The notes under the pieces: model-generated
What the model was told of the DNA's origin: nothing
Seen by the model: only the letters and a program-made list of their open reading frames with translations
Databases searched by the model: none
Assembly (NCBI GenBank): GCA_016712505.1
Contig: JADJQY010000042.1
Coordinates: forward strand, 372,001 to 436,000
Reading direction: 5' to 3'
DNA: 64,000 bases
Source: Candidatus Eiseniibacteriota bacterium
GTDB lineage: Bacteria > Eisenbacteria > RBG-16-71-46 > CAIMUX01
Part shown: positions 51,079 to 60,200 of the stretch, in pieces
How positions within the stretch are numbered: the first letter of the stretch is position 1
Layout of the letters: each line of letters starts with the position of its first letter
Program-made: the position numbers and the translations under genes

Positions 51079-53602
51079 TCACGGTCAGCTTCCCCTGTGC
51101 CCGCGCCTGCCCCCGGGCATCGACCTGATAGAGATAAACGCCGGTCGGAAGGCGATGCGATCCCTCGACCAGCGAGAGCGGGATGGCGTGCCGACCCGAG
51201 GAGAGATCACCGAGCCGCTGTTCTCCGACGCGCGCGCCATTCGGGGCGAAGAGGCGCACGACGACGTCGGGGAGCGCGGAGGCGAGGTCGAACTCGAGTT
51301 GAGTGGCGTCGCGGCAGGGGTTGGGCGCGAAGCCGACCAAGCGGAACACCCCTTCGAGCGCTCCCTCGGCCACGTCGGTCTGGGCCTTCCAGAACTGCAG
51401 GAGCTGGCGCAGGGCCTCCGGTGGGTTGGTCGGAGCGATGTGCCCCGCCTGATCGCTGGTGTTGACACCGTGACACGAGCCGCAGGCCCGAATCTCGCCG
51501 GGCTGCAGGGTGAGCCAGTAGCGTTCACGAACCACCGGCGTTCCGTCCGGTGCGGTGGTCTGCCACGAGAGCGCGCGCCGCGCGGGCACCAGGGCGGCGA
51601 TCGATCCATCGGTGGCTACCTTCACACTTCCCGCCGGACCGCCCGGAGCGGGAGGGTTGACCGCCGCCTCGTCGTGCATCGCGCGCGCGAGCACCCGTCG
51701 GCCGTCCCGCGGATCGCTCGTTCCACCCAGGCCGCGGATCAGATCTCCCTGCACGATCTGCAGGTGGGAGACGTCGTAGATCTTCCCTCCGGTGCCGATC
51801 GTGCTGACTCCGCCCGGCACGCGCAGATTGAACGGCTGCTGCCGATCCGCGTCATCGCGCGTGGTGACATTGCGGGTCACGATCACTCCGAGACCGTTCT
51901 GCGCGAGATAGGCCGCAAACACCGCCGGGTCGACCCCTTCCTGCGCGAAGATCGTCGCCTCCGGAGCCTGAAGCGGCGCCACTGCGGTGGCCGGCGGGAT
52001 CGACCGCGACCGCACCTCGACCGGTGAGAGCTGCCAGAGCGCGCCCGAGTAGGTCACCAGCACGTCCGGATCGTAGTAGCTCACCGTCTTCACGATCGGA
52101 GTGGTCAGCGCCGGCCCGGCCTTCCAGTAGCTGCCGTCCGGAATCAGCGCCTTGAGCGCGAGGTCGTAACGCGAGATCGGATTCGCCCGCGTTCCCTCGT
52201 TCTCATCGTTCCGCGTCTCCGGCGTGTGCACCGCGATCACCGTGCCATCGGAAAGAGGGAGCGGATTGCGATACAACCCTGTGTGGTTCGGCCCGGGGCT
52301 CTCGGTGTAGCTCGACGTCTCGCGGTGCGTCACGTAGATCGGATCCATCCCATCCGGGTTGATTCCCGGGGCCGCGGAGAGGGCGAGAATCTGACCGCAG
52401 GCGTGGGTGTAGAACTCCGGCGCATCGATTCCGTAGTAGAGACCCGGCGCGGTCACGCTCTCGCGCACGCCGAGGAAGTTGTTGATCCGATGACCGCTGC
52501 CGCTGAAGAAGTCCTGCACGTTCGGATCGTCCTTCAGGCTGCGCGCGAAGTAGGAGTGAATCTCATGCCGTCCCAGGTGGAGCAGCGTCTCCTCCTCGGA
52601 GCCGTCCTGGTTCACCTGCCACGGCCCGAAGTGGTTGAAGACATGCCCTTCGAGATTCGTTCCGACCAGGAGCGGAGAACCCGGTCGCGGCTCCGGGAAC
52701 ATCTCGACCCGCTGGTTGAGCGGCAGTGCATCACTCGCCTCGCTCGACCAGTCGAAGGTGCCGTAGCTCCCCCCGTAGTATTCATCCGCATCCGCCTGCT
52801 GATCGCGCTGCAGGTGATCCCAGCGCGTGAAGAGCAGCCGCCCATACGAGTCGACGATCGGGGTGAACGACCCCGAGGGGGAGTGCTGCAGGAGCGCCAG
52901 AGCGCCGCTCGCCGGATCGAGACTCCAGAGACCCGAGACGGTCGGCGCCTCCTCGTACTCGTCGAGTTGCGGATAGAGATGACGCGCGCCGTTCCGCGTC
53001 CGGTCGGTGGTGAAGAGGATCCGCCCGTCGCTGGCATAGCACGGGCTCACGTTGTTGCAGTCGAGCGGCTGGTGCGGCACCTTGGTGACGATCGGCGTTT
53101 CGCCCACGCCCAGCCCGGTGATCTCGTAGAGCTGCCAGTAGTAGGGCAGATGCTGGTATTGAGGCGGCGTCCCGATCACCATGGAGAAGATCGCCTTCGT
53201 CCCGCTCCAGTGCACCGCCGGATCGCGCACCGCGATCCCGGTCGCTCCCTGGAACCCGGTCGTGCCGTACCCCGCGGCCGCGGTGAGATTCTTCCGCGTC
53301 CCGTCCGGATAGAGGATCCACAGATCCCCGCCGCGCGCCGCCGCATCCGGCGCCCCGCGGTGATTTCCGAAGGTCGAACCGATGGTCGTGAAGTCGGCCG
53401 GCACCGGCACCTGCGTGACGAAGAGGATCGGATAGGGACGCGCCTCGACAATCGAGCCGAGCCCGCCGGAAGCGACGACGAGCGCACCAGCGAGGACACC
53501 CGCTCGGAGCGAGCGACCCACCCAGTTGGAGAGGCGAGGTGACCACGGTCGGCCGAAGGGGGTTGGCTCGACCAACGAATCGGAAGCAGCGCGAAGATGC
53601 AT
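51071..53602 (-). CDS. Secreted hydrazine-synthase-alpha-like protein with one haem motif and sorting domain
   Basis: ATG 53602 follows an AGGAGGG site; upstream in-frame sequence is not conserved. A signal peptide runs to about residue 55. The 843-residue product has H-R-G-A-P-D-A, G-G-D-L-W-I-L-Y-P-D-G-T and S-P-C-Y-A-S-D-G-R-I-L-F-T. These resemble the beta-propeller middle domain of hydrazine synthase alpha and its widespread uncharacterised relatives. A single CxxCH (C-G-S-C-H, residues 707-711) would bind c-type haem. The last 80 or so residues are a FlgD-Ig module (F-A-P-N-P, then G-V-Y-L-Y-Q-V). It is exported; a role in extracellular electron transfer or redox chemistry is an inference. 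True hydrazine synthase is not implied. Confidence 0.75.
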   Translation of the reverse strand: MHLRAASDSLVEPTPFGRPWSPRLSNWVGRSLRAGVLAGALVVASGGLGSIVEARPYPILFVTQVPVPADFTTIGSTFGNHRGAPDAAARGGDLWILYPDGTRKNLTAAAGYGTTGFQGATGIAVRDPAVHWSGTKAIFSMVIGTPPQYQHLPYYWQLYEITGLGVGETPIVTKVPHQPLDCNNVSPCYASDGRILFTTDRTRNGARHLYPQLDEYEEAPTVSGLWSLDPASGALALLQHSPSGSFTPIVDSYGRLLFTRWDHLQRDQQADADEYYGGSYGTFDWSSEASDALPLNQRVEMFPEPRPGSPLLVGTNLEGHVFNHFGPWQVNQDGSEEETLLHLGRHEIHSYFARSLKDDPNVQDFFSGSGHRINNFLGVRESVTAPGLYYGIDAPEFYTHACGQILALSAAPGINPDGMDPIYVTHRETSSYTESPGPNHTGLYRNPLPLSDGTVIAVHTPETRNDENEGTRANPISRYDLALKALIPDGSYWKAGPALTTPIVKTVSYYDPDVLVTYSGALWQLSPVEVRSRSIPPATAVAPLQAPEATIFAQEGVDPAVFAAYLAQNGLGVIVTRNVTTRDDADRQQPFNLRVPGGVSTIGTGGKIYDVSHLQIVQGDLIRGLGGTSDPRDGRRVLARAMHDEAAVNPPAPGGPAGSVKVATDGSIAALVPARRALSWQTTAPDGTPVVRERYWLTLQPGEIRACGSCHGVNTSDQAGHIAPTNPPEALRQLLQFWKAQTDVAEGALEGVFRLVGFAPNPCRDATQLEFDLASALPDVVVRLFAPNGARVGEQRLGDLSSGRHAIPLSLVEGSHRLPTGVYLYQVDARGQARAQGKLTVTR

Positions 53603-53721
53603 GGGGGCCCTCCTAGGTTCCATCCTGCGTTGGCCCCGTACCTTGCGTGGGGAGGAGGGTCGCACAATCCCCACGCTTTGAGAACCCCGAATCGGCGGGA
53701 TCGTCCCGCTTTGCCCGCGCG

Positions 53722-55524
53722 CTACGAGCCCGCCACCACCTTGATCGATCCGCTTCCGATCGTCTGCCCCAGGCCGTCGATCGCCGTGGCGCGGATGAGG
53801 TAGAGCCCGCGGGGGACGGCGACTCCGCGGGCGTCGTGGCCGTCCCAGGAGAGGGGGAGCGTCCCTGCGGGAGCCTCGCCGAATCCGAGTGTGCGGAGCT
53901 GCCGGCCGAGCGGATCGAACACCTCGAGGCGAACCTCGGATGCGGCGCGGGCCAGACTGAGCTGCACCGTGCCGCCGCCGTTCCACGGATGGCCGATCGC
54001 TTCGAGGGTCAGTTCGGGACGCAGGATCTGCTCCTCGGTGGAGGCGGTTCCCGTGGTGAGACTCAGGAGAAGTCGCGGAGGATCGGCTGATTCCTTGCTG
54101 CTCACCTGCGTGTTGTCCTGGTTGCCGAGCCGGTTACGGAACGCGAAGGAGATCTTCGCCGTCGCGCCGCCGGCGGCGATCGCCGCCTGGACCGCGCTGG
54201 TGACATCGAGCGAGACCGCGCTGCCGGTGCTGGCCGGTGGAATCACGCCATAGGTCGGTCCATCGATCGGCGGGGCGGTCGCCGAGGTGATCGTGGTCTC
54301 GAGCCAGCTCGTGTTCGAAACGCCAGCCACCTCGCCGCGAACGAATCCGGACCCGGCGGGCACCTTCAGGCTCAGCTTGGCGTGAACCACCGTCCCGGGC
54401 AGGCTGCCGACATTGAATCGCGCGTAGGTGCGGACCAGCGGATTCGCCCAGTTGAGGTAAGGAAAGGTCCCGTAGTTCGTGGCCGGGGTGGCGTCATCGA
54501 CGAAGGCGTCGTGCGTCGCGTCGCGGTAGTCGATCACGATCCCGGCCGGGGCATCGCGCCACGGAGCGCAGGTCGGATCCGAGAGCAGGAACGAGGTCAT
54601 GAGATTCGCCACCTTCCACTCGCCCGATAGCGCGGGGTGGATGTGGTCCCCTTCGTAGTCGGTTACGAGCCAGGTCAGTCCGTCGCTCGCGCGCGGCGTC
54701 GCGCCGTTCGCCCAGAGATACGGACCCCAGAGGAGCACCGGAGCCTCGACCACTCCTAGAGCGGGATCGGCATTGAGCGCCGGATCGCCGCCGATCTGCT
54801 CTTCGATCATCCAGCGCACCCCGAAGCCGGTCTCGTAGCTCAGCGGCTCCCAGCGGGCGGGCGCACTGGAGTAGCCACCGTAGATCCGGGTCGAGAGGTA
54901 GCAGAGCTGCAGATTCGGGAAGGTGTCCTTCAGGTGCTGGACAATCGTCCGCAGGTGGGCCTTCAGGGTGAGCGCGTGATTCGGGAAGCTGGTGTCGGGC
55001 ACCGTCCCGTCCGCCTCCTTCAGCCAGAGCACCTGCACCTGATTGTTGGTCAGGCCTGCGGCGAGGATCCGGTCGTTCACCACCGTCCAGTAGGGGTCGG
55101 CCGGATTCTGGATCACATCCGCACTCTTGCCGCTCACCGCGCAATCGACCGTGATCAGCCGCGGGTTCCGCCCCGCGCGGATGTCCTCGTTCCGCTCGAA
55201 CTGTGACCATTCCTGGTTCGTGTTCGACATCCCGATCGAGATCCAGCCGATCCAACCCGCGGGATCAGGCGCTCCGGCGCTGTTCCGCGGCACGACCTGA
55301 CTCGCCGCGTCGAGGGCCAGCGTCAGATGCGCGGCCGGAGGGGTGTTGCTCGATCCCGGATAGAGGCCGAGCGGGAAACCGGCATGCGGCGGTCCGCTCG
55401 GGTCGTCCAAGGGGACACAGGTCGGGCAGGTCTGCGCGCCGCCCGTCGACACCACCGAACAAGCGAGGAGCGCCGCCAGGACACCGGTAACGATGCGACG
55501 CGGAGCGCGCGGGAAGTGAGACAT
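53722..55524 (-). CDS. Secreted SGNH-hydrolase-like protein with DNRLRE and sorting domains
   Basis: A signal peptide of about 30 residues leads the 600-residue protein. Residues of about 90-310 look like an SGNH/GDSL-type domain (I-G-M-S-N-T near the start, D-H-I-H-P-A-L-S-G near its end, with D-x-x-H dyad present), which would act on ester bonds of a carbohydrate or lipid. Residues of about 330-480 resemble the DNRLRE (CBM96-like) beta-sandwich (T-Y-A-R-F-N-V-G-S-L-P-G, then A-K-L-S-L-K-V). The last 85 are a FlgD-Ig module (G-L-Y-L-I-R-A-T). Probably a surface or released carbohydrate-active protein. Confidence 0.75.
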   Translation of the reverse strand: MSHFPRAPRRIVTGVLAALLACSVVSTGGAQTCPTCVPLDDPSGPPHAGFPLGLYPGSSNTPPAAHLTLALDAASQVVPRNSAGAPDPAGWIGWISIGMSNTNQEWSQFERNEDIRAGRNPRLITVDCAVSGKSADVIQNPADPYWTVVNDRILAAGLTNNQVQVLWLKEADGTVPDTSFPNHALTLKAHLRTIVQHLKDTFPNLQLCYLSTRIYGGYSSAPARWEPLSYETGFGVRWMIEEQIGGDPALNADPALGVVEAPVLLWGPYLWANGATPRASDGLTWLVTDYEGDHIHPALSGEWKVANLMTSFLLSDPTCAPWRDAPAGIVIDYRDATHDAFVDDATPATNYGTFPYLNWANPLVRTYARFNVGSLPGTVVHAKLSLKVPAGSGFVRGEVAGVSNTSWLETTITSATAPPIDGPTYGVIPPASTGSAVSLDVTSAVQAAIAAGGATAKISFAFRNRLGNQDNTQVSSKESADPPRLLLSLTTGTASTEEQILRPELTLEAIGHPWNGGGTVQLSLARAASEVRLEVFDPLGRQLRTLGFGEAPAGTLPLSWDGHDARGVAVPRGLYLIRATAIDGLGQTIGSGSIKVVAGS

Positions 55525-55657
55525 CGGGAACCTCCTGGACCTGCCGGGTAGCCCGAGACTGCAACTCGGGTGAAGATCGGGCAGGGAAGAGTCTAGCCGA
55601 TTCCGAGCGGATTCCCGCGCGTTAAATGAGGCCGCGGCGAGCGCCGGAGCGGGGCGT

Positions 55658-55774
55658 TCAGCCCTTCAGTTCGGTGGAATTGTGATTCGTCGCGATCTTG
55701 GCCACCGCGGCACCCGGAACCACTGCCAGAATCGCAATCGCCAGGCCGCAGATCGTGATCATCGCCTTCTTCAT
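55658..55774 (-). CDS. NHN peptide 1, tiny secreted peptide
   Basis: A 38-residue frame behind a perfect AAGGAGGA ribosome site five bases before ATG. It begins M-K-K, has a hydrophobic core of about 16 residues, and ends a signal peptide at A-V-A. The predicted mature peptide is 13 residues: KIATNHNSTELKG. Two other genes within 1.5 kb give the same layout and the same mature length. It is first after the TPR protein gene on the minus strand and has its own leader element. No known bacteriocin or pheromone family is recognised. Confidence 0.7.
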   Translation of the reverse strand: MKKAMITICGLAIAILAVVPGAAVAKIATNHNSTELKG

Positions 55775-55798
55775 CGTTTCCTCCTTGGTTCGTGTAAG

Positions 55799-55843
55799 GG
55801 CCGTTCAATGGGAGAACACGGCGGGGCGCAAAAAGCGCACAGG
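55799..55843 (-). promoter_or_regulatory. Copy 2 of the repeated leader element, upstream of NHN peptide 1
   Basis: On the minus strand it reads CCTGTGCGCTTTTTGC, then a C-rich stretch, then GCCGTGTTCTCCCATTGAA and CGGCC. It is close to the element before NHN peptide 3 (57173-57217). The start of the element and the CGAACCAAGGAG ribosome-site region are conserved at the same spacing (22-24 bases to ATG). Likely promoter plus leader. Confidence 0.55.
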
Positions 55844-55883
55844 TCGGAGTCGGATTTCTTTCGACCCGGCGCGATCGCCGCGG

Positions 55884-56711
55884 CTAGTCGAGCAGCCCCT
55901 GCCGCTGCAGGGTCTGACGCGTCTCGCGTGGACCCGGGTGGTCCGGGTCGAGGGCGGCACTGAGAATGGCCATCGCACGCGAGGCTGCCTCTGCGGCGGC
56001 GGGGCGATCGCCACACTTGGCTCGAAGGATGGCCAGATTCGAGAGGGCGCGCCCAAGTTCCGGGTGCGTGGCACCGAGGCGCTGTTCGAGCAGCAGCGTC
56101 GCATCCTCGGCCATCCGCACCGCTTCGGGCTCACGCCCCTGGAGATGGAGGCAGGCGGCGAGATTTCCCTGGGTGAAGGCGACCTCGAGATCGCGCGGCC
56201 CGAGCGTCCGTTCGAAGATGGCCAGGGCGCGCCGATGCGCCGCTTCCGCCTCCGCATGGCGGTTCAGTCCGTCGAGCACTCCGCCCCAGGCGGCGAGATC
56301 GCGCGCTACGTCCGGGTGGTCGGATCCGAGCGCCGCCTCGCGCAGCGTGACCGCCTCGCGCGCCAGCGGCTCCGCGCGGCGATAGCGCCCTCGGGCGTGT
56401 TCCAGCCCACCAAGATTGTGGTAGTAGGTCGCGACCGCGGCGCTCCGGCGTCCGAAACAGCGCCGCGCGGCGCGCAGCCCGCGCAGATAGGCACGACTCC
56501 CCTCCGGGAACCGGGCCTGGTACTTGCACAGCACTCCGACCGCGTTCCAGAGGGTGGCATCAAGCTGGTCGTCCTGCCCACCGATCTGCTCCCGGACCGC
56601 AACCGCGTCGTTCAGCAAACGCTCCGCGTCCTCGTAGCGACCGGCCTTCCGTTCCGCATCTCCCCGGACGGTGAGCCAGCTCACCCGCACCCGCTGAATC
56701 GTCCGCCACAT
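55884..56711 (-). CDS. Cytoplasmic TPR protein of the NHN peptide cluster
   Basis: A 275-residue protein made almost wholly of kinesin-light-chain-type TPR units with a 42-residue period. Recurring features are G-x-x-x-x-A-E-P-L-x-x-E-A, L-G-x-D-H-P-D-V, and A-x-x-x-x-N-L-A-x-x-L-x-x-x-G. About six units cover residues 10-260. There is no signal peptide, helix-turn-helix or enzymatic domain. It lies between peptide 1 and peptide 2 on the same strand. In Gram-positive RRNPP systems, TPR proteins bind small exported peptides. A similar role here is an idea from context and not from homology. The ATG at 56711 has no clear ribosome site. Confidence 0.75.
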   Translation of the reverse strand: MWRTIQRVRVSWLTVRGDAERKAGRYEDAERLLNDAVAVREQIGGQDDQLDATLWNAVGVLCKYQARFPEGSRAYLRGLRAARRCFGRRSAAVATYYHNLGGLEHARGRYRRAEPLAREAVTLREAALGSDHPDVARDLAAWGGVLDGLNRHAEAEAAHRRALAIFERTLGPRDLEVAFTQGNLAACLHLQGREPEAVRMAEDATLLLEQRLGATHPELGRALSNLAILRAKCGDRPAAAEAASRAMAILSAALDPDHPGPRETRQTLQRQGLLD

Positions 56712-56757
56712 TCTTGGGGGTTCTCGCTCTCTCGGTCATCCGACGCATCGAGGAAAG

Positions 56758-56782
56758 GCGGGGCGACCCTCGGTCGCCCCGC
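56758..56782 (-). terminator. Perfect 11-bp hairpin after NHN peptide 2
   Basis: GCGGGGCGACC pairs with GGTCGCCCCGC around a three-base loop, and a short CTTTCC tract follows on the minus strand. It begins eight bases after the stop of peptide 2. Good intrinsic-terminator candidate separating peptide 2 from the TPR gene. Confidence 0.6.
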
Positions 56783-56789
56783 GGGACAG

Positions 56790-56906
56790 TCAACCACGCA
56801 GATCGGTCTGGTTGTGATTGAAGACCCGCTTGGCCTCAGCCAACTCCGGGACAAGCGCCAGAACCGCAACCGCCAGGGCCAGGATAGCAAACGTCGACTT
56901 CTTCAT
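56790..56906 (-). CDS. NHN peptide 2, tiny secreted peptide
   Basis: A 38-residue frame with AGGAGG nine bases or so before ATG. It starts M-K-K and has an A/L/V-rich signal core ending A-E-A. The predicted mature peptide is KRVFNHNQTDLRG, 13 residues like its two paralogues, with N-H-N-Q-T and the C-terminal L-R-G in the same places. The stop is followed by a strong hairpin. Its upstream region does not contain the leader element seen before peptides 1 and 3. Confidence 0.7.
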   Translation of the reverse strand: MKKSTFAILALAVAVLALVPELAEAKRVFNHNQTDLRG

Positions 56907-56994
56907 TGGGATCCTCCTAGGTCTGAGAACTTTTGTTTCTGGGTGAGAGAGCGGAGATTCGCTGCTCTGCGCTCGGTCGGTCGAAGCTTCGTTC

Positions 56995-57019
56995 GATCGG
57001 GACAGCCATTGTCCCGATC
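56995..57019 (-). terminator. 10-bp hairpin after NHN peptide 3
   Basis: GATCGGGACA pairs with TGTCCCGATC around a five-base loop, starting eleven bases after the stop of peptide 3. No T tract follows. Possible terminator or processing stem before peptide 2. Confidence 0.4.
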
Positions 57020-57030
57020 TGCACTTCGCC

Positions 57031-57150
57031 TCAGCCTCTGAATGCGGTCTGGTTGTGGTTTGCGCTCAGCTTCGCCAGGGCCAGGCCCGGAGCCGTCGCC
57101 AGGATCGCCACCGCCAGCAGCGCACCGATCGTCAGGATTGTCTTCTTCAT
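57031..57150 (-). CDS. NHN peptide 3, tiny secreted peptide
   Basis: A 39-residue frame with AAGGAG upstream of ATG. M-K-K is followed by a hydrophobic core, and the signal peptide ends A-L-A. The predicted mature peptide is KLSANHNQTAFRG, 13 residues. N-H-N-Q-T and the final R-G match peptide 2. The leader element and ribosome-site region are conserved with peptide 1. It starts 98 bases after the end of dnaE2. Confidence 0.7.
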   Translation of the reverse strand: MKKTILTIGALLAVAILATAPGLALAKLSANHNQTAFRG

Positions 57151-57172
57151 CTGCTCTCTCCTTGGTTCGTTC

Positions 57173-57217
57173 GGCCTTCACTGGAGACAACACGGGGGGA
57201 GAGGAAAAGCGCACAGG
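57173..57217 (-). promoter_or_regulatory. Copy 3 of the repeated leader element, upstream of NHN peptide 3
   Basis: On the minus strand it starts CCTGTGCGCTTTTCC and continues through a C run to CGTGTTGTCTCCAGTGAA and GGCC. An A-rich GAAAAAATC lies just before it, as GAAAGAAATC does before copy 2, which suggests an upstream promoter part as well. Confidence 0.55.
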
Positions 57218-57246
57218 CTCCGCGCAGATTTTTTCGCGGCGATTCC

Positions 57247-60200
57247 CTAATGAAAGTCGTGGCTCCCCACTCGCCGCGGCCGGCTGCGCACATCCGGATC
57301 CCAGAGCGCCTCCGCGATCAGATGGGTGACACCCGCCTCCACCTGGAGCTTGCCGGTGATGCCGAGGAACGAGGCGGTGCGGGCGAGGGTGCGGTAGCGC
57401 TCGAAGACGTCCGGCCAGACGACGACGTTCACGAAGCCGGTCTCGTCCTCGATCGTCATGAAGCAGACGCCGGAGGCGGTTCCAGGGCGCTGGCGGCTGA
57501 TGCAGAGTCCGGCGTAGCGGACGCGCCTTCCGTTCGGCATCGCGTTCAAGGTGCGGGCGTCGGGCAGCCCCTGCGTGGTGAGCTCGAGTCGAAGCGGGCT
57601 CAAGGGATGGGCCGCCGTGCTGTGCGCGGTGAGGTCGTAGTCCCAGGCGATCGCCTCGAAGGCGCTGAGCGGAGCGAATTGCGCGCGCGACGGGGCCGGA
57701 TCGAGTTCCAGCGCCGGAGTGCCGGACCGGTCGACCCCGCGCGCGTCCCAGAGCGCGTCACGTCGCCCACGGCCAAAGGGAACCAGGGCGCCGGCGGCCG
57801 CGAGCCGACCAAGCGCCTCAGGATCGAGCTGCGCGCGGCGGGCGAGATCATCGATCGAGGCGAAGGGACGCTCGGAGCGGGCGGACTCGATCCGCCGGCC
57901 TTCCGCTTCGGAGAGCCCCTTGATGAAGCGGAACCCCATCCGCACCGCGAACCGCGCGCGTTCACCCCGAGCGGCACCCGGTGCCGCGCCCGGTGAGCCA
58001 AGCGGCTCGAGCAGGCAGTCCCAGTCGCTCCGCACGATGTCGACCGGCCGCATCTCCGCGCGGTGCCGACGCGCGTCGTGCACGATGGTCGAGACCGAGT
58101 AGAAGCCCATCGGCTGCGCATTGAGCAGCGAGCAGACGAACGCCTCGAGATAGTGTCGACGGAGCCAGGCGGTGGCATAGGCGATGAGGGCGAAGCTCGC
58201 CGCGTGCGACTCCGGGAAGCCATACTCACCGAAGCCGCGGATCTGCTCGAAGACCCGCACCGCGAACTCCTCGGCGATCCCCTTGGCGATCATGCGCGAG
58301 ATCAGCCGCTCGCGGTGACGCTCGATCTTTCCCGAGACCCGCCAGGCCGCCATGTCGCGCCGCAATTGATCGGCTTCGCCCGGCGTGTAGTCCGCGGCGA
58401 GGACCGCGAGCTGCATCACCTGTTCCTGGAAGAGCGGCACCCCCAGCGTCTTCTCCAGTACCGGGCGGAGCGACGGATGCGGATAGACCACCGGCTCTTC
58501 GCCCTTCCGGCGCCGCAGATAGGGATGCACCATCCCTCCCGAGATCGGCCCCGGCCGCACGATGCTCACCTCTATCACCAGGTCGTAGTAGGTGCGCGGC
58601 TTGAGGCGCGGCAGCATCGCCATCTGCGCCCGGCTCTCGATCTGGAACACCCCCACGGTATCGGCCGCGCAGATCATGTCGAAGGTCTGCGGATCCTCCG
58701 GCGGAATGGTCGCCATCGTGAGCTGGTCGCCCCAGTGCTTCCGCAGCAGATCGAAGCAGAGGTGGAGTTGCCGCAGCGCACCAAGTCCCAGCAGATCGAC
58801 CTTGAACAGCCCGAGATTCTCGATGTCGTCCTTGTCCCACTGGATGACGGTGCGGTTCTCCATCGTCGCGTTCTCGATCGGGACCAGATCCGAAACCGGC
58901 TCATGCCCCAGGAGAAAGCCTCCCGGATGGATCGAGAGGTGACGCGGGAAGTCCTGGATCTCGATCGAGAGCTGGAGCAGGTGGCGATGCACCGGATTCT
59001 CCGGATCGAACCCCGCGCTGCGCAGGATCTCCGGCGTGACCGCGTCGTAGATCGGGAGCAGCTTGGCCAACCGGTCCAGCTCGGTCTCCGGGAAGCCCAG
59101 CACCTTCCCCACCTCGCGGATGGCCGAGCGGGTGCGGTAGCGGATGAAGTTCGCCACCATCGCCGAGTGGCTCCGGCCATACTTCTGGTAGACCCACTGG
59201 ATCACCTCCTCGCGCCGATCGTGCTCGATGTCGAGGTCGATGTCCGGCGGCTCCGCCCGTTCGCGCGAGAGGAAGCGCTCGAAGAGAAGCCCCATCCGCA
59301 CCGGGTCGATCGCGGTGATGCCCAGGCAGAAGCAGACCGCCGAGTTCGCCGCCGACCCCCGCCCCTGGCAGAGGATCCCCGAGCGCCGACAGAACCGCAC
59401 GATCTCCCACATGGTGAGGAAGTAGCCGTCGTATTCCAGCTCCGCGATCAGATCCAGTTCCTTCCGGACCTGCCGCGTCACGTTCGCCGGCACTCCGCGC
59501 GGGTAGCGCTCCCGCGCCCCCTGGTGCGCCAGCTCCGCCAGCCACTCGCTCGAGGTCCTTCCTTCCGGCAACCGTTCACTCGGATAGCGGTAGCGGATCT
59601 GGTCGAGCGAGAAGGTGCACCGCTCGGACACCTCGAGCGTCCGTCGCACCGCCAGCGGGTCGTCACTGAAGAGATTCGCGAACGCATCCCGCGCCTTGAG
59701 GCCATGCTCCGCATTCGGCCGGATCAGCCGCTCCGCCGTGGCCAAGGTCACCCCGTGACGCAGGCAGGTCAGGACATCTTGCACCGCGCGTCGCGCCGGC
59801 GCGTGGTAGAGCACCTCGCTCGAGGCCACCAGCGGCAGTCCATACCGCCCCGCCCGCTCGCGCAGGCGCCGCTCCTCGTGCTGTTCCTCCGGCCTCTGGT
59901 GGCGGGTCAGCAGTGCGTAGACCCGATCTCCGTAGGCATCGCGCAATCGCCGCGCGATGAAGAGCGGATCCGCTTCCTGCACCAGCAGACTCCGCGCCCC
60001 ACCCCAGAGCGCGATCAATCCCCCGGCATGAAAGCAGACCTCATCCCAGGTGACCCGACTCTCCCCCTTCGGCGACCGGAGCCTCCCCGCGGTCAGCAGG
60101 CGGCAGAGATTCGCGTAACCCTCGCGCGTCTGGCAGAGCAGAACCACGGTCGACCCATCATCCAGGGTCACCTCCGAACCGAGGATCAGATGCGCCCCCA

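Noticed and set aside
55552..55570. 6-bp stem downstream of NHN peptide 1 as a terminator
   Set aside because: CCCGAG/CTCGGG with a 7-base loop and no T run is too weak, and it also lies in the leader of the next gene.
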